Shown: positions 27,845-38,133 of the stretch, one piece after another
Position numbering within the stretch: the stretch's first letter is position 1
Layout: every line of letters starts with the position of its first letter
DNA from: Pseudonocardia halophobica
GTDB taxonomy: Bacteria; Actinomycetota; Actinomycetes; Mycobacteriales; Pseudonocardiaceae
NCBI RefSeq assembly: GCF_027922425.1
Contig: NZ_BSFQ01000008.1
Location: 124,001-188,000, forward strand
Direction of reading: 5' to 3'
Length of the DNA stretch: 64,000 nucleotides
The notes under the pieces: model-generated
Told to the model about the DNA's origin: nothing
What the model saw: only the letters and a program-made list of their open reading frames with translations
Databases searched by the model: none
Made by a program: the position numbers and the translations under genes

Positions 27845-28441
27845 GTGACGACGGTACTCATCTGCGACGATCGTCGCAGCGTCCGCGAAGGTCTCACCCG
27901 CGTGATGTCCGCGGTGCCGGGGGTGCACCGGATCGATTGCGTCGCCCATGGGGACGAGTTGCTGGCCCGGTTCTCCCGGCAGCCGGTCGACGTCGTCCTG
28001 GTCGGCACCCAGCGCGCGGTGCCCACCGGGGTGGAGGCCACCAGACGTCTGGTGGCGGCCCACCCGCAGGCGAACGTCATCGTCTTCGGCGCCCCCGACG
28101 ACGCGGGCAGCATCGCCGCCGCCATCGCCGGCGGTGCGCGGGGCTACCTCCGCTGGGACGCCTCCCGGCCCGAGCTGGTGGCCGCCCTCGCCCACACCCT
28201 CGCCTCCACCGCGGTCCCCACGCCGCGGGCGCCCGCCGACCCGGGCGTGCAGCTCACCGAGCGCGAGCTGCAGGTGCTGCGCGGGATGAGCCAGGGCAAG
28301 AGCAACGGGCAGATCGGGCGCGAGCTCTACCTGTCCGAGGACACCGTGAAGACCCACGCCCGCCGGCTGTTCCGCAAGCTCGGCGTCCGGGACCGCGCCC
28401 AGGCCGTCGCGCACGGCTTCCGTCGCGGCCTCGTGTCCTGA
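27845..28441 (+). CDS. bldM: BldM-like atypical response regulator
   Basis: 198 residues: N-terminal receiver-like domain (TTVLICDDRRSVREGL) and C-terminal LuxR helix-turn-helix (LTERELQVLRGMSQGKSNGQ, then LYLSEDTVKTHARRLFRKLG). The HTH and the C-terminal stretch ending AVAHGFRRGLVS are very close to Streptomyces BldM, a developmental regulator. The residue corresponding to the phosphorylated Asp54 is Gly (DVVLVGTQRA), so control by phosphorylation is excluded. The GTG at 27845 has GGAAGGA upstream. Neighbours sigD and guaB agree with the Streptomyces bldM locus. Confidence 0.82.
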   Translation: MTTVLICDDRRSVREGLTRVMSAVPGVHRIDCVAHGDELLARFSRQPVDVVLVGTQRAVPTGVEATRRLVAAHPQANVIVFGAPDDAGSIAAAIAGGARGYLRWDASRPELVAALAHTLASTAVPTPRAPADPGVQLTERELQVLRGMSQGKSNGQIGRELYLSEDTVKTHARRLFRKLGVRDRAQAVAHGFRRGLVS

Positions 28442-28458
28442 CGCGGACGCTGCGCCGT

Positions 28459-28524
28459 CGGACCCGCCCGGGTCCGGAGCACCACTGAACCACCGCACCA
28501 GCACCCGGACCGGGGGTCCGGGTG
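28459..28524. terminator. two adjacent hairpins after bldM-like gene
   Basis: First hairpin CGGACCC-GCCC-GGGTCCG (28459-28476); second CACCCGGAC-CGGGG-GTCCGGGTG (28502-28524). Together they probably end the bldM transcript. Confidence 0.6.
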
Positions 28525-29056
28525 GGAGTGAACGGGCGGACGACGCGGCCGAGGCCGTGGCTGTCGCAGCGCAGCCACGCACCGGCCGGGTCCGTCCCGC
28601 CACGCGCTCCGCACCGCACGACCGCCCGTGCCGCGCCCGTCCGTGGCGCCGTCGGCCGTCGTGCGCCCGCCGCGCGGCCCGCCCCCGCCGCGCGGCCGAC
28701 CGTCTCCCGGCGCCGCCGTCGCGCGCCGGCAGGGGCGGCGCCCTCGGGCGTCCACCGTGTCCCCGACGTCCGTCCGTCGCCTTCGGACCCGCTCCCACCG
28801 CCCGGCCGGTCGCCGCGCGTGACCGACTCGACAGGGTTCCCGTCGGTCACGCCCCGCGTCCGCGTCACGCCCCGGGATGACCGCTCGCCGACGACGTCCG
28901 ACACGTCGGCGTCGGCGCCGGTACGGACCGCAACCAGCGCGCCTCTCATCCGTCCTCACTCGTGAGAGCGGTTCCCGGACGCTCCGGGGGCTTCGCTACG
29001 GTGGTCGGCACTGAGATCCCGATTCGGCACTCTCCGTAGTCGGGCTCACCGAACGG
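28525..29056. other. gene-free stretch upstream of sigD
   Basis: About 530 bp. Open frames on both strands are Arg/Pro-rich low-complexity shadows without ribosome sites. A TACGGT (28996-29001) could be a -10 for sigD. Nothing else is recognised. Confidence 0.5.
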
Positions 29057-29107
29057 ATGATGACGAACATGCTGCGTAACGCCTGGACGACTCTGCGCGA
29101 TGAGTGA
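29057..29107 (+). CDS. 16-codon ORF overlapping the sigD start
   Basis: ATG at 29057 opens MMTNMLRNAWTTLRDE and ends at a TGA whose codon lies inside the first codons of sigD (8-bp overlap). The arrangement would couple sigD translation to translation of this short frame. No clear ribosome site; coding status is speculative. Confidence 0.3.
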   Translation: MMTNMLRNAWTTLRDE

Positions 29108-29672
29108 ACCGACAGACGTTCTCGACGAGCTGGTGGCATCTGCTATGGCAGGTGACCGCGGAGCGGTCGAACGTGTACTGGCCACCATCCGGCCGTTGGT
29201 CGTGCGGTACTGCCGCGCGCGCCTCGGCGGATCGGACCGGTCGTCCGTCTCGGCGGACGACGTCGCGCAGGAGGTGTGTCTGGCCGTGCTGACGGCCTTA
29301 CCCGGCTACCGCGTCCAGGGACGCCCGTTCCTGGCCTTCGTCTACGGGATCGCGTCGCACAAGGTGATCGACGCGCACCGTGCGGCGGGCCGCAACCGGT
29401 CGGAACCGGTGGCGGACGTGCCGGACTCCGTCGAGTCCGGGGACGGCCCCGAGCAGCGCGCGCTGCGCGTCGAGCTGTCCGAACAGATGTCGCGCCTGCT
29501 CGACCAGCTCCCCGAGAAGCAACGCGAGATCATCGTCCTACGAGTGGTCGTGGGACTCAGTGCGGAAGAGACTGCGGACGCGGTCGGGTCGACACCCGGT
29601 GCGGTCCGCGTGGCCCAGCACCGGGCCCTGGCCCGGTTGCGGAAGAACATGCCCGAGGAGGAGGTGGTCTGA
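29100..29672 (+). CDS. sigD: ECF RNA polymerase sigma factor SigD
   Basis: 190 residues with sigma region 2 (VSADDVAQEVCLAVLTALPG, then FLAFVYGIASHKVIDAHRAA) and region 4 (LLDQLPEKQREIIVLRVVVG, VGSTPGAVRVAQHRALARLR). It directs a subset of promoters in late growth/stress in mycobacteria. The next gene, starting right after its stop, encodes the matching anti-sigma factor. The order sigD-rsdA-DUF5319-guaB matches M. tuberculosis Rv3414c-Rv3411c. Confidence 0.93.
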   Translation: MSEPTDVLDELVASAMAGDRGAVERVLATIRPLVVRYCRARLGGSDRSSVSADDVAQEVCLAVLTALPGYRVQGRPFLAFVYGIASHKVIDAHRAAGRNRSEPVADVPDSVESGDGPEQRALRVELSEQMSRLLDQLPEKQREIIVLRVVVGLSAEETADAVGSTPGAVRVAQHRALARLRKNMPEEEVV

Positions 29673-30824
29673 ATGTCCGACCGTGACAACCAGGGCGGCC
29701 ACCCCTTCGGCCGCCCCCGCAACGGGGCGAACGGCAACGGTGCCAACGGCCACCGCGCGGGCGGTCCGTACGGCGTGCCGAACCGGCCCATCCCGTTCCC
29801 GGCCGGCCGCGGCGGCTCCCACGCCGAGGAGGCCGAGTTCGCCGACGAGCCGTTGGACCTGGTCGCCGTCCAGGCGGACGACGAGCTGATCAACGCCCTC
29901 GCCGCCGGGATGACCGTCTCGGCGCCCGGGTACGGCGGGTACGACGCGGACGACAAGGTCGTCGCGATGCTCGCCGCGTGGAAGGCCGAGGTCGACGCCG
30001 ACCCGATCCCCGAGCTGGTCGACCTCGACACCGCGGTGGCGGCCGTCGAGTCCGGCTCGGTGAAGCGGCCCTCGTCGCGGCGCCGGCACCTGATCCCGCT
30101 CGCCGGCGCGGCCGCGCTGCTGGTCTTCAGCATCGCGGGCGTGTCGATCGGCGCGCAGGACGCGGACCCGGGCAGCCCGCTGTTCGGCGTCACGCAGGTC
30201 CTCTACAAGGACGCGGCGAACTCCAAGCTCGCGGCCGTCGAGGTCAAGCAGCGCATCGAGCAGGTCAACGCCAAGCTCGAGCGCGGCGACACCGCGGGCG
30301 CGCAGCAGGACCTCCAGGCGCTCGCGCCGCTGCTGGAGCAGGTCCGCCCGGAGGAGGGGAAGACCTACCTCGCCGCCGAGCAGACCTTCCTGGCGCAGAA
30401 GGTGCAGGAGACGCCGTCCGGTCAGCCGACCGACCCGCGCGCCCCGCTGCGCAACGGCACCCCGCGGCCGCAGGCCCCGGCGACCGAGGGCACCCAGGAC
30501 CAGCAGCAGCCGGTCGTGCCGCCCTCGGACTCGACGAGCACCACCCCGTCGAGCTCGAACGCTCCGACGTCGCCGGACACCAGCACCGGGGACCCGCGGG
30601 ACGACCCCCGCACGCAGGACCCGCGGATCGCCGGTGTCCCGGAGTCGCCGAGCAACTCGACCGCGCCGAGCTCGTCGACCGCGCCGCCGCCCCCGAAGAC
30701 CGAGGGTGGGCAGGACCCGACGACCTCGACGTCGACCACGCCGCCGGCGGGCACGACGACCACGTCGATGGGCACGACCACCACGGCCGAGCCCACCACG
30801 GAACCGACGACCACCACCAGCTGA
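29673..30824 (+). CDS. rsdA: membrane anti-sigma-D factor RsdA
   Basis: 383 residues. The cytoplasmic N-terminal part contains the sigma-D-binding-like segment DLVAVQADDELINALAAG around residue 65. One transmembrane helix (HLIPLAGAAALLVFSIAGV, about 142-162) follows. The extracytoplasmic part has a helical stretch (QRIEQVNAKLERGDTAGAQ) and a long Thr/Ser/Pro-rich tail ending in TTTTS. In mycobacteria RsdA holds SigD inactive until proteolysis. Starts immediately after the sigD stop (TGA-ATG). A strong terminator follows. Confidence 0.88.
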   Translation: MSDRDNQGGHPFGRPRNGANGNGANGHRAGGPYGVPNRPIPFPAGRGGSHAEEAEFADEPLDLVAVQADDELINALAAGMTVSAPGYGGYDADDKVVAMLAAWKAEVDADPIPELVDLDTAVAAVESGSVKRPSSRRRHLIPLAGAAALLVFSIAGVSIGAQDADPGSPLFGVTQVLYKDAANSKLAAVEVKQRIEQVNAKLERGDTAGAQQDLQALAPLLEQVRPEEGKTYLAAEQTFLAQKVQETPSGQPTDPRAPLRNGTPRPQAPATEGTQDQQQPVVPPSDSTSTTPSSSNAPTSPDTSTGDPRDDPRTQDPRIAGVPESPSNSTAPSSSTAPPPPKTEGGQDPTTSTSTTPPAGTTTTSMGTTTTAEPTTEPTTTTS

Positions 30825-30839
30825 GGCCGTATGCACGGA

Positions 30840-30866
30840 GGCCCCCGACCGATCCGGTCGGGGGCC
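30840..30866. terminator. bidirectional terminator rsdA / DUF5319 gene
   Basis: Arms GGCCCCCGACC (30840-30850) and GGTCGGGGGCC (30856-30866) are a perfect 11-bp stem with a 5-nt loop followed by TTCG, between convergent genes. Confidence 0.85.
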
Positions 30867-30887
30867 TTCGCGCGTGTCGGGGAGGAG

Positions 30888-33019
<2,132 letters not shown>

Positions 33020-33051
33020 CGCCGCGGCCCGCTCGTCTACGCTGGTCACCC

Positions 33052-34176
33052 GTGCGTGACCTCGTGGAGATCGGGATGGGCCGGGAGGCCCGTCGTGCCT
33101 ACGACCTGAACCAGGTCGAGATCGTTCCGTCGCGGCGGACGCGGAGCTCGCAGGAGGTCTCGACCGCCTGGCAGCTCGACGCCTACCGGTTCGAGATCCC
33201 GCTCGTCACGCACCCGACGGACGCGGTGGTCTCGCCGGCCACCGCGGTCGCGATCGGCAAGCTCGGCGGCCTGTCGGTGCTCAACGCCGAGGGCCTGTGG
33301 TCCCGGCACGCCGATGCGCAGGGCGCCATCGCCCGCGTGGTCGAGGCCGCCGACTCGGACGACCCGAGCGCCGCGGTCCGGGCGCTGCAGGAGCTGCACG
33401 CGGCCCCGATCCAGGAGGACCTGCTCGCCGAGGCGCTGCGGACCGTCCGGGACGCGGGCGTCACGGTCGCCGCCCGGGTCAGCCCGCAGCGGGCCCGCGA
33501 GCTCACCCCGGCCCTGCTCGCCGGCGGCGTCGAGATCCTGGTCGTTCAGGGCACGATCATCTCCGCCGAGCACGTGAGCAAGGGCGAGCCGCTCAACCTC
33601 AAGGACTTCATCAACTCGCTCGACGTGCCGGTGGTCGCCGGCGGCGTGGGCGACTACCGCACCGCGATGCACCTGATGCGCACCGGCGCGGCCGGCGTGA
33701 TCGTCGGCTACGGCGAGTCCTCGGCCACCACCACGGACGAGGTGCTGGGCATCGGCGTCCCGATGGCGACGGCACTGGTCGACGCGGCCGCGGCTCGCCG
33801 GGACTACCTCGACGAGACCGGCGGCCGGTACGTCCACGTGATCGCCGACGGCGGCATCAACGGCTCGGGCGACGTCGCCAAGGCCATCGCCTGCGGGGCG
33901 GACGCCGTGATGCTCGGCGAGCAGCTCGCCGACTCGGCCGACGCCCCCGCCGACGGTCTCTACTGGACCTCGGCCGCCGCGCACCCGTCGCTGCCGCGCT
34001 CGGACGTCACGGGGTTCGCCCCGTCCGACCGCACGCTGGAGCAGGTCCTCTTCGGCCCGTCGTCCACGCCGTACGGCACCGTGGACATCTTCGGCGCGCT
34101 GCGCCGGGCCATGGCGAAGACGGGCTACTCGGACCTCAAGGAGTTCCAGCGGGTGGGGCTGACCGTCCGGGCCTGA
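33052..34176 (+). CDS. guaB3: GuaB3 family IMP dehydrogenase-related protein
   Basis: 374 residues, IMPDH/GMP reductase-type TIM barrel without CBS domains. Starts VRDLVEIGMGREARRAYDLN, then VSPATAVAIGKLGGLSVLNA and VIADGGINGSGDVAKAIACG. The usual catalytic cysteine loop is replaced by VGYGESSATTTDEVLG, so IMPDH chemistry is doubtful; this is a feature of actinobacterial GuaB3. GTG at 33052 follows TACGCT (33038-33043) by eight nt, suggesting its own leaderless promoter besides read-through from guaB. Confidence 0.93.
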   Translation: MRDLVEIGMGREARRAYDLNQVEIVPSRRTRSSQEVSTAWQLDAYRFEIPLVTHPTDAVVSPATAVAIGKLGGLSVLNAEGLWSRHADAQGAIARVVEAADSDDPSAAVRALQELHAAPIQEDLLAEALRTVRDAGVTVAARVSPQRARELTPALLAGGVEILVVQGTIISAEHVSKGEPLNLKDFINSLDVPVVAGGVGDYRTAMHLMRTGAAGVIVGYGESSATTTDEVLGIGVPMATALVDAAAARRDYLDETGGRYVHVIADGGINGSGDVAKAIACGADAVMLGEQLADSADAPADGLYWTSAAAHPSLPRSDVTGFAPSDRTLEQVLFGPSSTPYGTVDIFGALRRAMAKTGYSDLKEFQRVGLTVRA

Positions 34177-34185
34177 GCCGGCAGG

Positions 34186-34551
34186 TCAGTCCTCGGCCAG
34201 CCGCGCGGCGAGGTAGTCGCGCAACGCCACGGCGTTGTTGTGGTCCCGGTCCCGGGCGCCGTAGAGCAGGGTCAGGGTGCCGGACCGCGCGGCGTCGAGC
34301 AGGGGCCGCCAGGCCTGCGGCCGGGCGTCGAGCTCGGCGAAGTAGCGGCGGCGGAACTCCTCCCAGCGCTCCGGGTCGTGGCCGAACCACCTCCTGAGCT
34401 CGGGGCTGGGGGCGACGTCCTTCGCCCACTCGTCCAGGCCGAGGTCGTCGCGGCGGACCCCGCGCGGCCACACCCGGTCGACCAGGACGGACCGGCCCGG
34501 ATGCGGCTCGTGGTCGTACACCCGGGAGACACGGATGGTGCTCCCGGTCAC
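34186..34551 (-). CDS. DUF488 family protein
   Basis: 121 residues with the DUF488 hallmarks: VYDHEPHPGRSVLVDRVWPRG, the helix GLDEWAKDVAPSPELRRWFG, YFAELDARPQAW and the C-terminal LTLLYGARDRDHNNAVAL. Function is unknown. The GTG start overlaps the stop of the LuxR-type gene (GTGA), so it is translated from the same message. Convergent with guaB3. Confidence 0.87.
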   Translation of the reverse strand: MTGSTIRVSRVYDHEPHPGRSVLVDRVWPRGVRRDDLGLDEWAKDVAPSPELRRWFGHDPERWEEFRRRYFAELDARPQAWRPLLDAARSGTLTLLYGARDRDHNNAVALRDYLAARLAED

Positions 34552-36431
34552 GAGGCGAGGCCCGCCTCGAGGGCCACCCGGGTCGCCTCGGCCCGGTTCC
34601 GCACGCCCAGCTTCGTGTAGATGTTGCTGACGTGCCGGTTGGCCGTGCGCTCGCTGATGAACAGCGCGCGGGCGAGCTCCATGTTGGTCATCCCCTCGGC
34701 GAGGAGGGAGAGGACCTCCTGCTCGCGTGGGGTGAGCTCGAGGACGGCGGGCCGCAGGGCCTCGGGCGCACCGGGCCGCTGCTCGTCGAGGACGTGCCGG
34801 GCGATCCAGCCGTCGAGGCCGGCGGCGCCGAAGTCCAGCACGGCGAGGCGATGCGGGAGCCCGCCCATCGTCAGCGCGCCGGCGGGGACGAAGCCCATGG
34901 TGCGCAGCAGCGGTGCGGCCGCCTCCCACTCGTGGACGGCGGTGTAGACGCGCCGCAGGGTGGCCCGGTGCTCGAGGTACGTGCGCTTGAGGTCGACGAC
35001 GAGCGTGGCCACCTCCGGGGAGGAGAGCTCGCCGCGCCGGTGCCCCAGCATCGACCGGACCAGCAGCGACCGGCTGCCCGACGGCGGGGGGTGCCTGCGG
35101 AGGTGGTCGGTCGTCGCGGCGAGGACCGGGTCGACCCGCAGCGCCGGCTCCGCGATCTCGTCGTGCAGCGCGACGGTGCTGAACGCGGTGACGCCCGCGG
35201 GCCCGCGGGCGACGTGGAAGTCCTGGGGCCGCTCCCGCCACCAGGTCTCGATCAGCGCCGCGCCGCCGGCGCCGGTGAACCGGCCCGCGATGTCCAGGAC
35301 CGCCGCGCGGTCCTCGGGCCACGCCCGCTCCGCCGGGTGCTGCAGGCCGCCGGGCGGCGCGTAGGCGTTGCGGATCACCGGGTTCCGGACCAGGTGCATC
35401 AGGTCCGCGGTGACGTCCCAGTCCGCACCCCGCGGGTCGGCGGCCGGGCCGTCGACGATCGCGTGGGCGGCGCGGGTCCGCAGGGCGCGGACGCGGTCGG
35501 GGTCCCGGCGTTCCAGCGCGTCGAGCGCCACGGCCCGGGCGACGCCGGAGAGCTCCAGGCCCGAGCCGGAGACCTGCGTCAGGGGGAGCCTCCGCAGCAC
35601 CGACCAGGCCAGGTCGGCGTCGTGCTCGGGGAGCACCGAGCGCAGCAGCGGCAGGGTCACGCGGCGCAGCACGGTCGCCGCCTCGACCACCTCCAGCTCG
35701 GCCGGGTCGAGGTCGTCGAGCAGGACCTCGACGAGCTCCTCGGCCACCTCGCCGGGGGTGCCGGCCGAGGGCGGCACGCCGCCGGACCGTTGCAGCGCCT
35801 CGGTCGCGATGGAGGCGGCCAGCGGGTGCCCGTGGGCCAGCGCGCCCACCCAGGCGCGCTGCCCGTCCGCGAGACCGCGCCGGCACAGCAGCGCGTCGAG
35901 GTCCTCGGGCCGCAGCGGGCCGACCGCCAGTTCGGCGACGAGCGGGCGCCAGCCCGGGGAGGTCCGCCAGGCCAGGTTGGGTGCGCGGCGGCCCACCAGC
36001 AGCGTGGTCACGTGCGCGGGTAAGGCCGCGACCAGCTCCGCGCGCAGCCAGCCGTCGAGCAGGTTCCAGCGCTCGTAGGAGTCGACCACCAGCACCTCGG
36101 TGCCGGCCGCGACCATCGCGCGGGACACCTCCACCGGGTCGCGGACCGGCCGCCCGAGCACCCGGCCCAGCTCCGCCAGTGCCCCGCGCGGGGTCGGCTC
36201 CACGGCCCGCCCCTGCAGCTCCGCCCAGGGCCGCCCGAGCCGGGTCAGGGTGCCCCGGACCAGCGCGGTCTTCCCGATGCCGCCGGGGCCGTGCACGAAA
36301 CCGACCGCCGGACCCGCGGGATCGAGCCAGGACGCCAGGACCCGCTGCTCCTCCGCCCGGCCGACGAGCTCGGCGGCGCGGGACGCCGCGAGACGGTCCG
36401 CGACCAGCGGAGGAGCCTCGTCACCCGGCAC
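34548..36431 (-). CDS. LuxR-family regulator with N-terminal ATPase and GNAT-like middle domain
   Basis: 627 residues. Residues 20-230: STAND/AAA-type NTPase with ELVGRAEEQRVL, Walker A VHGPGGIGKTALV and Walker B VLVVDSYE. Residues 230-360 are helical. Residues about 375-530 resemble an acetyltransferase fold (WWRERPQDFHVARG, SRSLLVRSMLG, RRVYTAVHEW, then LLRTMGFVPAG). C-terminal LuxR helix-turn-helix: LTPREQEVLSLLAEGMTNME and ISERTANRHVSNIYTKLG. TACGCT seven nt upstream of the GTG supports a leaderless start. Related LAL-type regulators bind ATP; the inducer is unknown. Confidence 0.82.
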   Translation of the reverse strand: MPGDEAPPLVADRLAASRAAELVGRAEEQRVLASWLDPAGPAVGFVHGPGGIGKTALVRGTLTRLGRPWAELQGRAVEPTPRGALAELGRVLGRPVRDPVEVSRAMVAAGTEVLVVDSYERWNLLDGWLRAELVAALPAHVTTLLVGRRAPNLAWRTSPGWRPLVAELAVGPLRPEDLDALLCRRGLADGQRAWVGALAHGHPLAASIATEALQRSGGVPPSAGTPGEVAEELVEVLLDDLDPAELEVVEAATVLRRVTLPLLRSVLPEHDADLAWSVLRRLPLTQVSGSGLELSGVARAVALDALERRDPDRVRALRTRAAHAIVDGPAADPRGADWDVTADLMHLVRNPVIRNAYAPPGGLQHPAERAWPEDRAAVLDIAGRFTGAGGAALIETWWRERPQDFHVARGPAGVTAFSTVALHDEIAEPALRVDPVLAATTDHLRRHPPPSGSRSLLVRSMLGHRRGELSSPEVATLVVDLKRTYLEHRATLRRVYTAVHEWEAAAPLLRTMGFVPAGALTMGGLPHRLAVLDFGAAGLDGWIARHVLDEQRPGAPEALRPAVLELTPREQEVLSLLAEGMTNMELARALFISERTANRHVSNIYTKLGVRNRAEATRVALEAGLAS

Positions 36432-36485
36432 GCCCGGGAGCGTAGGACCGGCCGCGTCGGTGCGAACGGGTCGAACGGACCGGGT

Positions 36486-36803
36486 TCAGCGCGCGACCGC
36501 CACCAGGTCGGGCGCGGTGACGGCCGTCGGCGCGGCCAGGACGTCGAACTCCCGGACGGTGATCCCGGTCAGGGCCGGGCTGTCCGTCATCGCCCGGAAG
36601 GTGTCGGTGTCCCGGGAGCGGTCGGCGGCCGCGCGGTCGGTGAAGAGGTAGACGCCGCCGTACGTGCCGCGGTCGGCGTCGGCGAGCCACCACTTCCCGA
36701 GCAGTCCGGGCCAGTCGGCGAAGGCGGGCGCGACGGCCTCCGCGTGCGCGGCGTAGGCCTCCTCGGGGACGGTGATGCCGAAGGTGACGAGTCGGACGTA
36801 CAC
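36486..36803 (-). CDS. YdhR/monooxygenase-like small protein
   Basis: 105 residues with the dimeric ferredoxin-like (ABM/YdhR) pattern: VRLVTFGITVPEEAYAAHAE, WPGLLGKWWLADADRGTYGG and VYLFTDRAAADRSRDTDTF. YdhR-type proteins are suggested to act as monooxygenases on aromatic compounds, but activity is not established. GGAGG lies six nt before the GTG at 36803. A TAGCGT on the minus strand near 36841-36846 would be its -10. Divergent from the acyl-CoA dehydrogenase-like gene over a long inverted repeat, so they are probably co-regulated; the LuxR gene follows downstream on the same strand. Confidence 0.78.
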   Translation of the reverse strand: MYVRLVTFGITVPEEAYAAHAEAVAPAFADWPGLLGKWWLADADRGTYGGVYLFTDRAAADRSRDTDTFRAMTDSPALTGITVREFDVLAAPTAVTAPDLVAVAR

Positions 36804-36862
36804 GGGAACCTCCTCGGTCGGGGTCCTGCTGACCGGGCCGACGCTAGGAGCGCGCCGGCCGC

Positions 36863-36927
36863 GTCCACATCGGGGGAACGCTCCATCCGGGATGGAGCGG
36901 CACATGGAGCGTTCGCCCGAGGTGGAC
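36863..36927. promoter_or_regulatory. nested inverted repeats in a divergent promoter
   Basis: Outer arms 36863-36886 and 36904-36927 match at 22 of 24 positions (GTCCAC...ACGCTCCAT). Inside, CGCTCCATC-CGG-GATGGAGCG (36879-36899) is a perfect 9-bp palindrome. This gives three CTCCAT half-sites in 40 bp between divergent genes, adjacent to the TAGCGT -10 (36944-36949) of the plus-strand gene. Likely operator for a local regulator, possibly the LuxR protein at 34548. Confidence 0.72.
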
Positions 36928-36957
36928 ACCCCCGACGCGTTCCTAGCGTTCCGGGCC

Positions 36958-38133
36958 ATGACGACGATGCTCGAGCGCACGGCGCTCACCGACGACCTGC
37001 TCACGGACTTCCGGGACCGTGCCGCGCGGCACGACACCACCGGCACCTACGCGACGGACGACCTCGCCGCCCTGCGTGCCGCCGGATGGCTCCGCGCCGC
37101 CCTGCCCGCCGACCGCGGCGGCTTCGGCCTGGACCTGGAGGCGCTCGCCGCCGAGCAGCGCCGGATGGCGCGCTTCTCCCCGGCCACGGCCCTCTCCACC
37201 TGCATGCACCACTACTGGGTGGGCACCGCGGCCGACCTCGCGGCCCGCGGGGTCGACGTCGCCGAGCCCGTCCTGACCTGGGCCGCGGCCGGCGAGGTGC
37301 TGGCGTCCGGGCACGCGGAGGCGGGCAACGACGTGCCGGTCGCCCTCTCCACGACCCGGGCCACGCGGGTCCCGGGCGGCTGGCGGCTCGACGGCCGCAA
37401 GATGTTCGGCTCGCTCGGCGAGCACTGGGACCGGCTCGGCCTGCACGCGATGGACGCCTCCGACCCGTCCGCACCGGTCGTCGTGCACGGGTTCGTGCGG
37501 CGCGACGCCGCCGGCCTGCGGACCGTCCGCAACTGGGACGCCCAGGGCATGCGGGCCACGGAGAGCCACGACACCGTGCTCGACGGCGTGTACCTCGCCG
37601 ACGCCGAGGTCCTGCGCGTCGTGCCGGCCGGCCTGTCGGACGACCCGGTCGTCGGCACGATGCAGGTGTGGGCGCTGACCCTGATCGCGAATGTGTACGT
37701 CGGCATCGCCGAGCGCGCCCTCGAGCTGGCCGTCGCCCACGTCCGGAGCCGCACCTCGATCGCGCTGCCCCGCGGCACGTTCGCCCACCATCCGCTGGTG
37801 CAGCAGCAGGTCGCGGCGATGCACCTGGAGTTGTCGGCGGCGCGCGCCCAGCTCGACGCCCTCGCCCGGGACTGGGTCACCGGGGTGGACCACGGGCCGC
37901 TGTGGGGCGTGCAGGTGCTGAGTGCGAAGTGGCGGGCGGCGCACGCGGCGATGCGCGTGGTCGACACCGCGTGCGAGGCCGTCGGCGGGGCGTCCTACCG
38001 GGTGGGCAGCGAGCTGGAGCGGCTCTCCCGCGACGTCCGGGCCGCCCGCTTCCACCCCGGCACGGACGCCTTCACCCACGAGATGGTCGGCAAGGCCCTG
38101 CTCGGGGTCGATCCCGCCGGCCCGCGCTGGTGA
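36958..38133 (+). CDS. acyl-CoA dehydrogenase-family flavoprotein
   Basis: 391 residues with the acyl-CoA dehydrogenase fold: N-terminal helical domain (DDLAALRAAGWLRAALPADRGG), beta domain (GGWRLDGRKMFGSL) and C-terminal helices (RVVDTACEAVGGASYR, FHPGTDAFTHEMVGKALLG). It resembles the dehydrogenase-related flavin monooxygenases as much as fatty-acid enzymes; the usual catalytic Glu is not evident. The ATG at 36958 is chosen because TAGCGT lies eight nt upstream (leaderless). Shares an operator region with the divergent YdhR-like gene, suggesting action on the same substrate class. Confidence 0.82.
   Translation: MTTMLERTALTDDLLTDFRDRAARHDTTGTYATDDLAALRAAGWLRAALPADRGGFGLDLEALAAEQRRMARFSPATALSTCMHHYWVGTAADLAARGVDVAEPVLTWAAAGEVLASGHAEAGNDVPVALSTTRATRVPGGWRLDGRKMFGSLGEHWDRLGLHAMDASDPSAPVVVHGFVRRDAAGLRTVRNWDAQGMRATESHDTVLDGVYLADAEVLRVVPAGLSDDPVVGTMQVWALTLIANVYVGIAERALELAVAHVRSRTSIALPRGTFAHHPLVQQQVAAMHLELSAARAQLDALARDWVTGVDHGPLWGVQVLSAKWRAAHAAMRVVDTACEAVGGASYRVGSELERLSRDVRAARFHPGTDAFTHEMVGKALLGVDPAGPRW

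Noticed and set aside
28522..28965. 147-codon plus-strand frame and overlapping minus-strand frames before sigD
   Set aside because: Low-complexity Arg/Pro/Ala translations on both strands, no start signals, no family resemblance.
30421..30824. Thr/Ser/Pro tail of RsdA as a separate gene or frameshift
   Set aside because: Frame is continuous with the anti-sigma domain; such tails are common in extracytoplasmic parts of actinobacterial anti-sigma factors.
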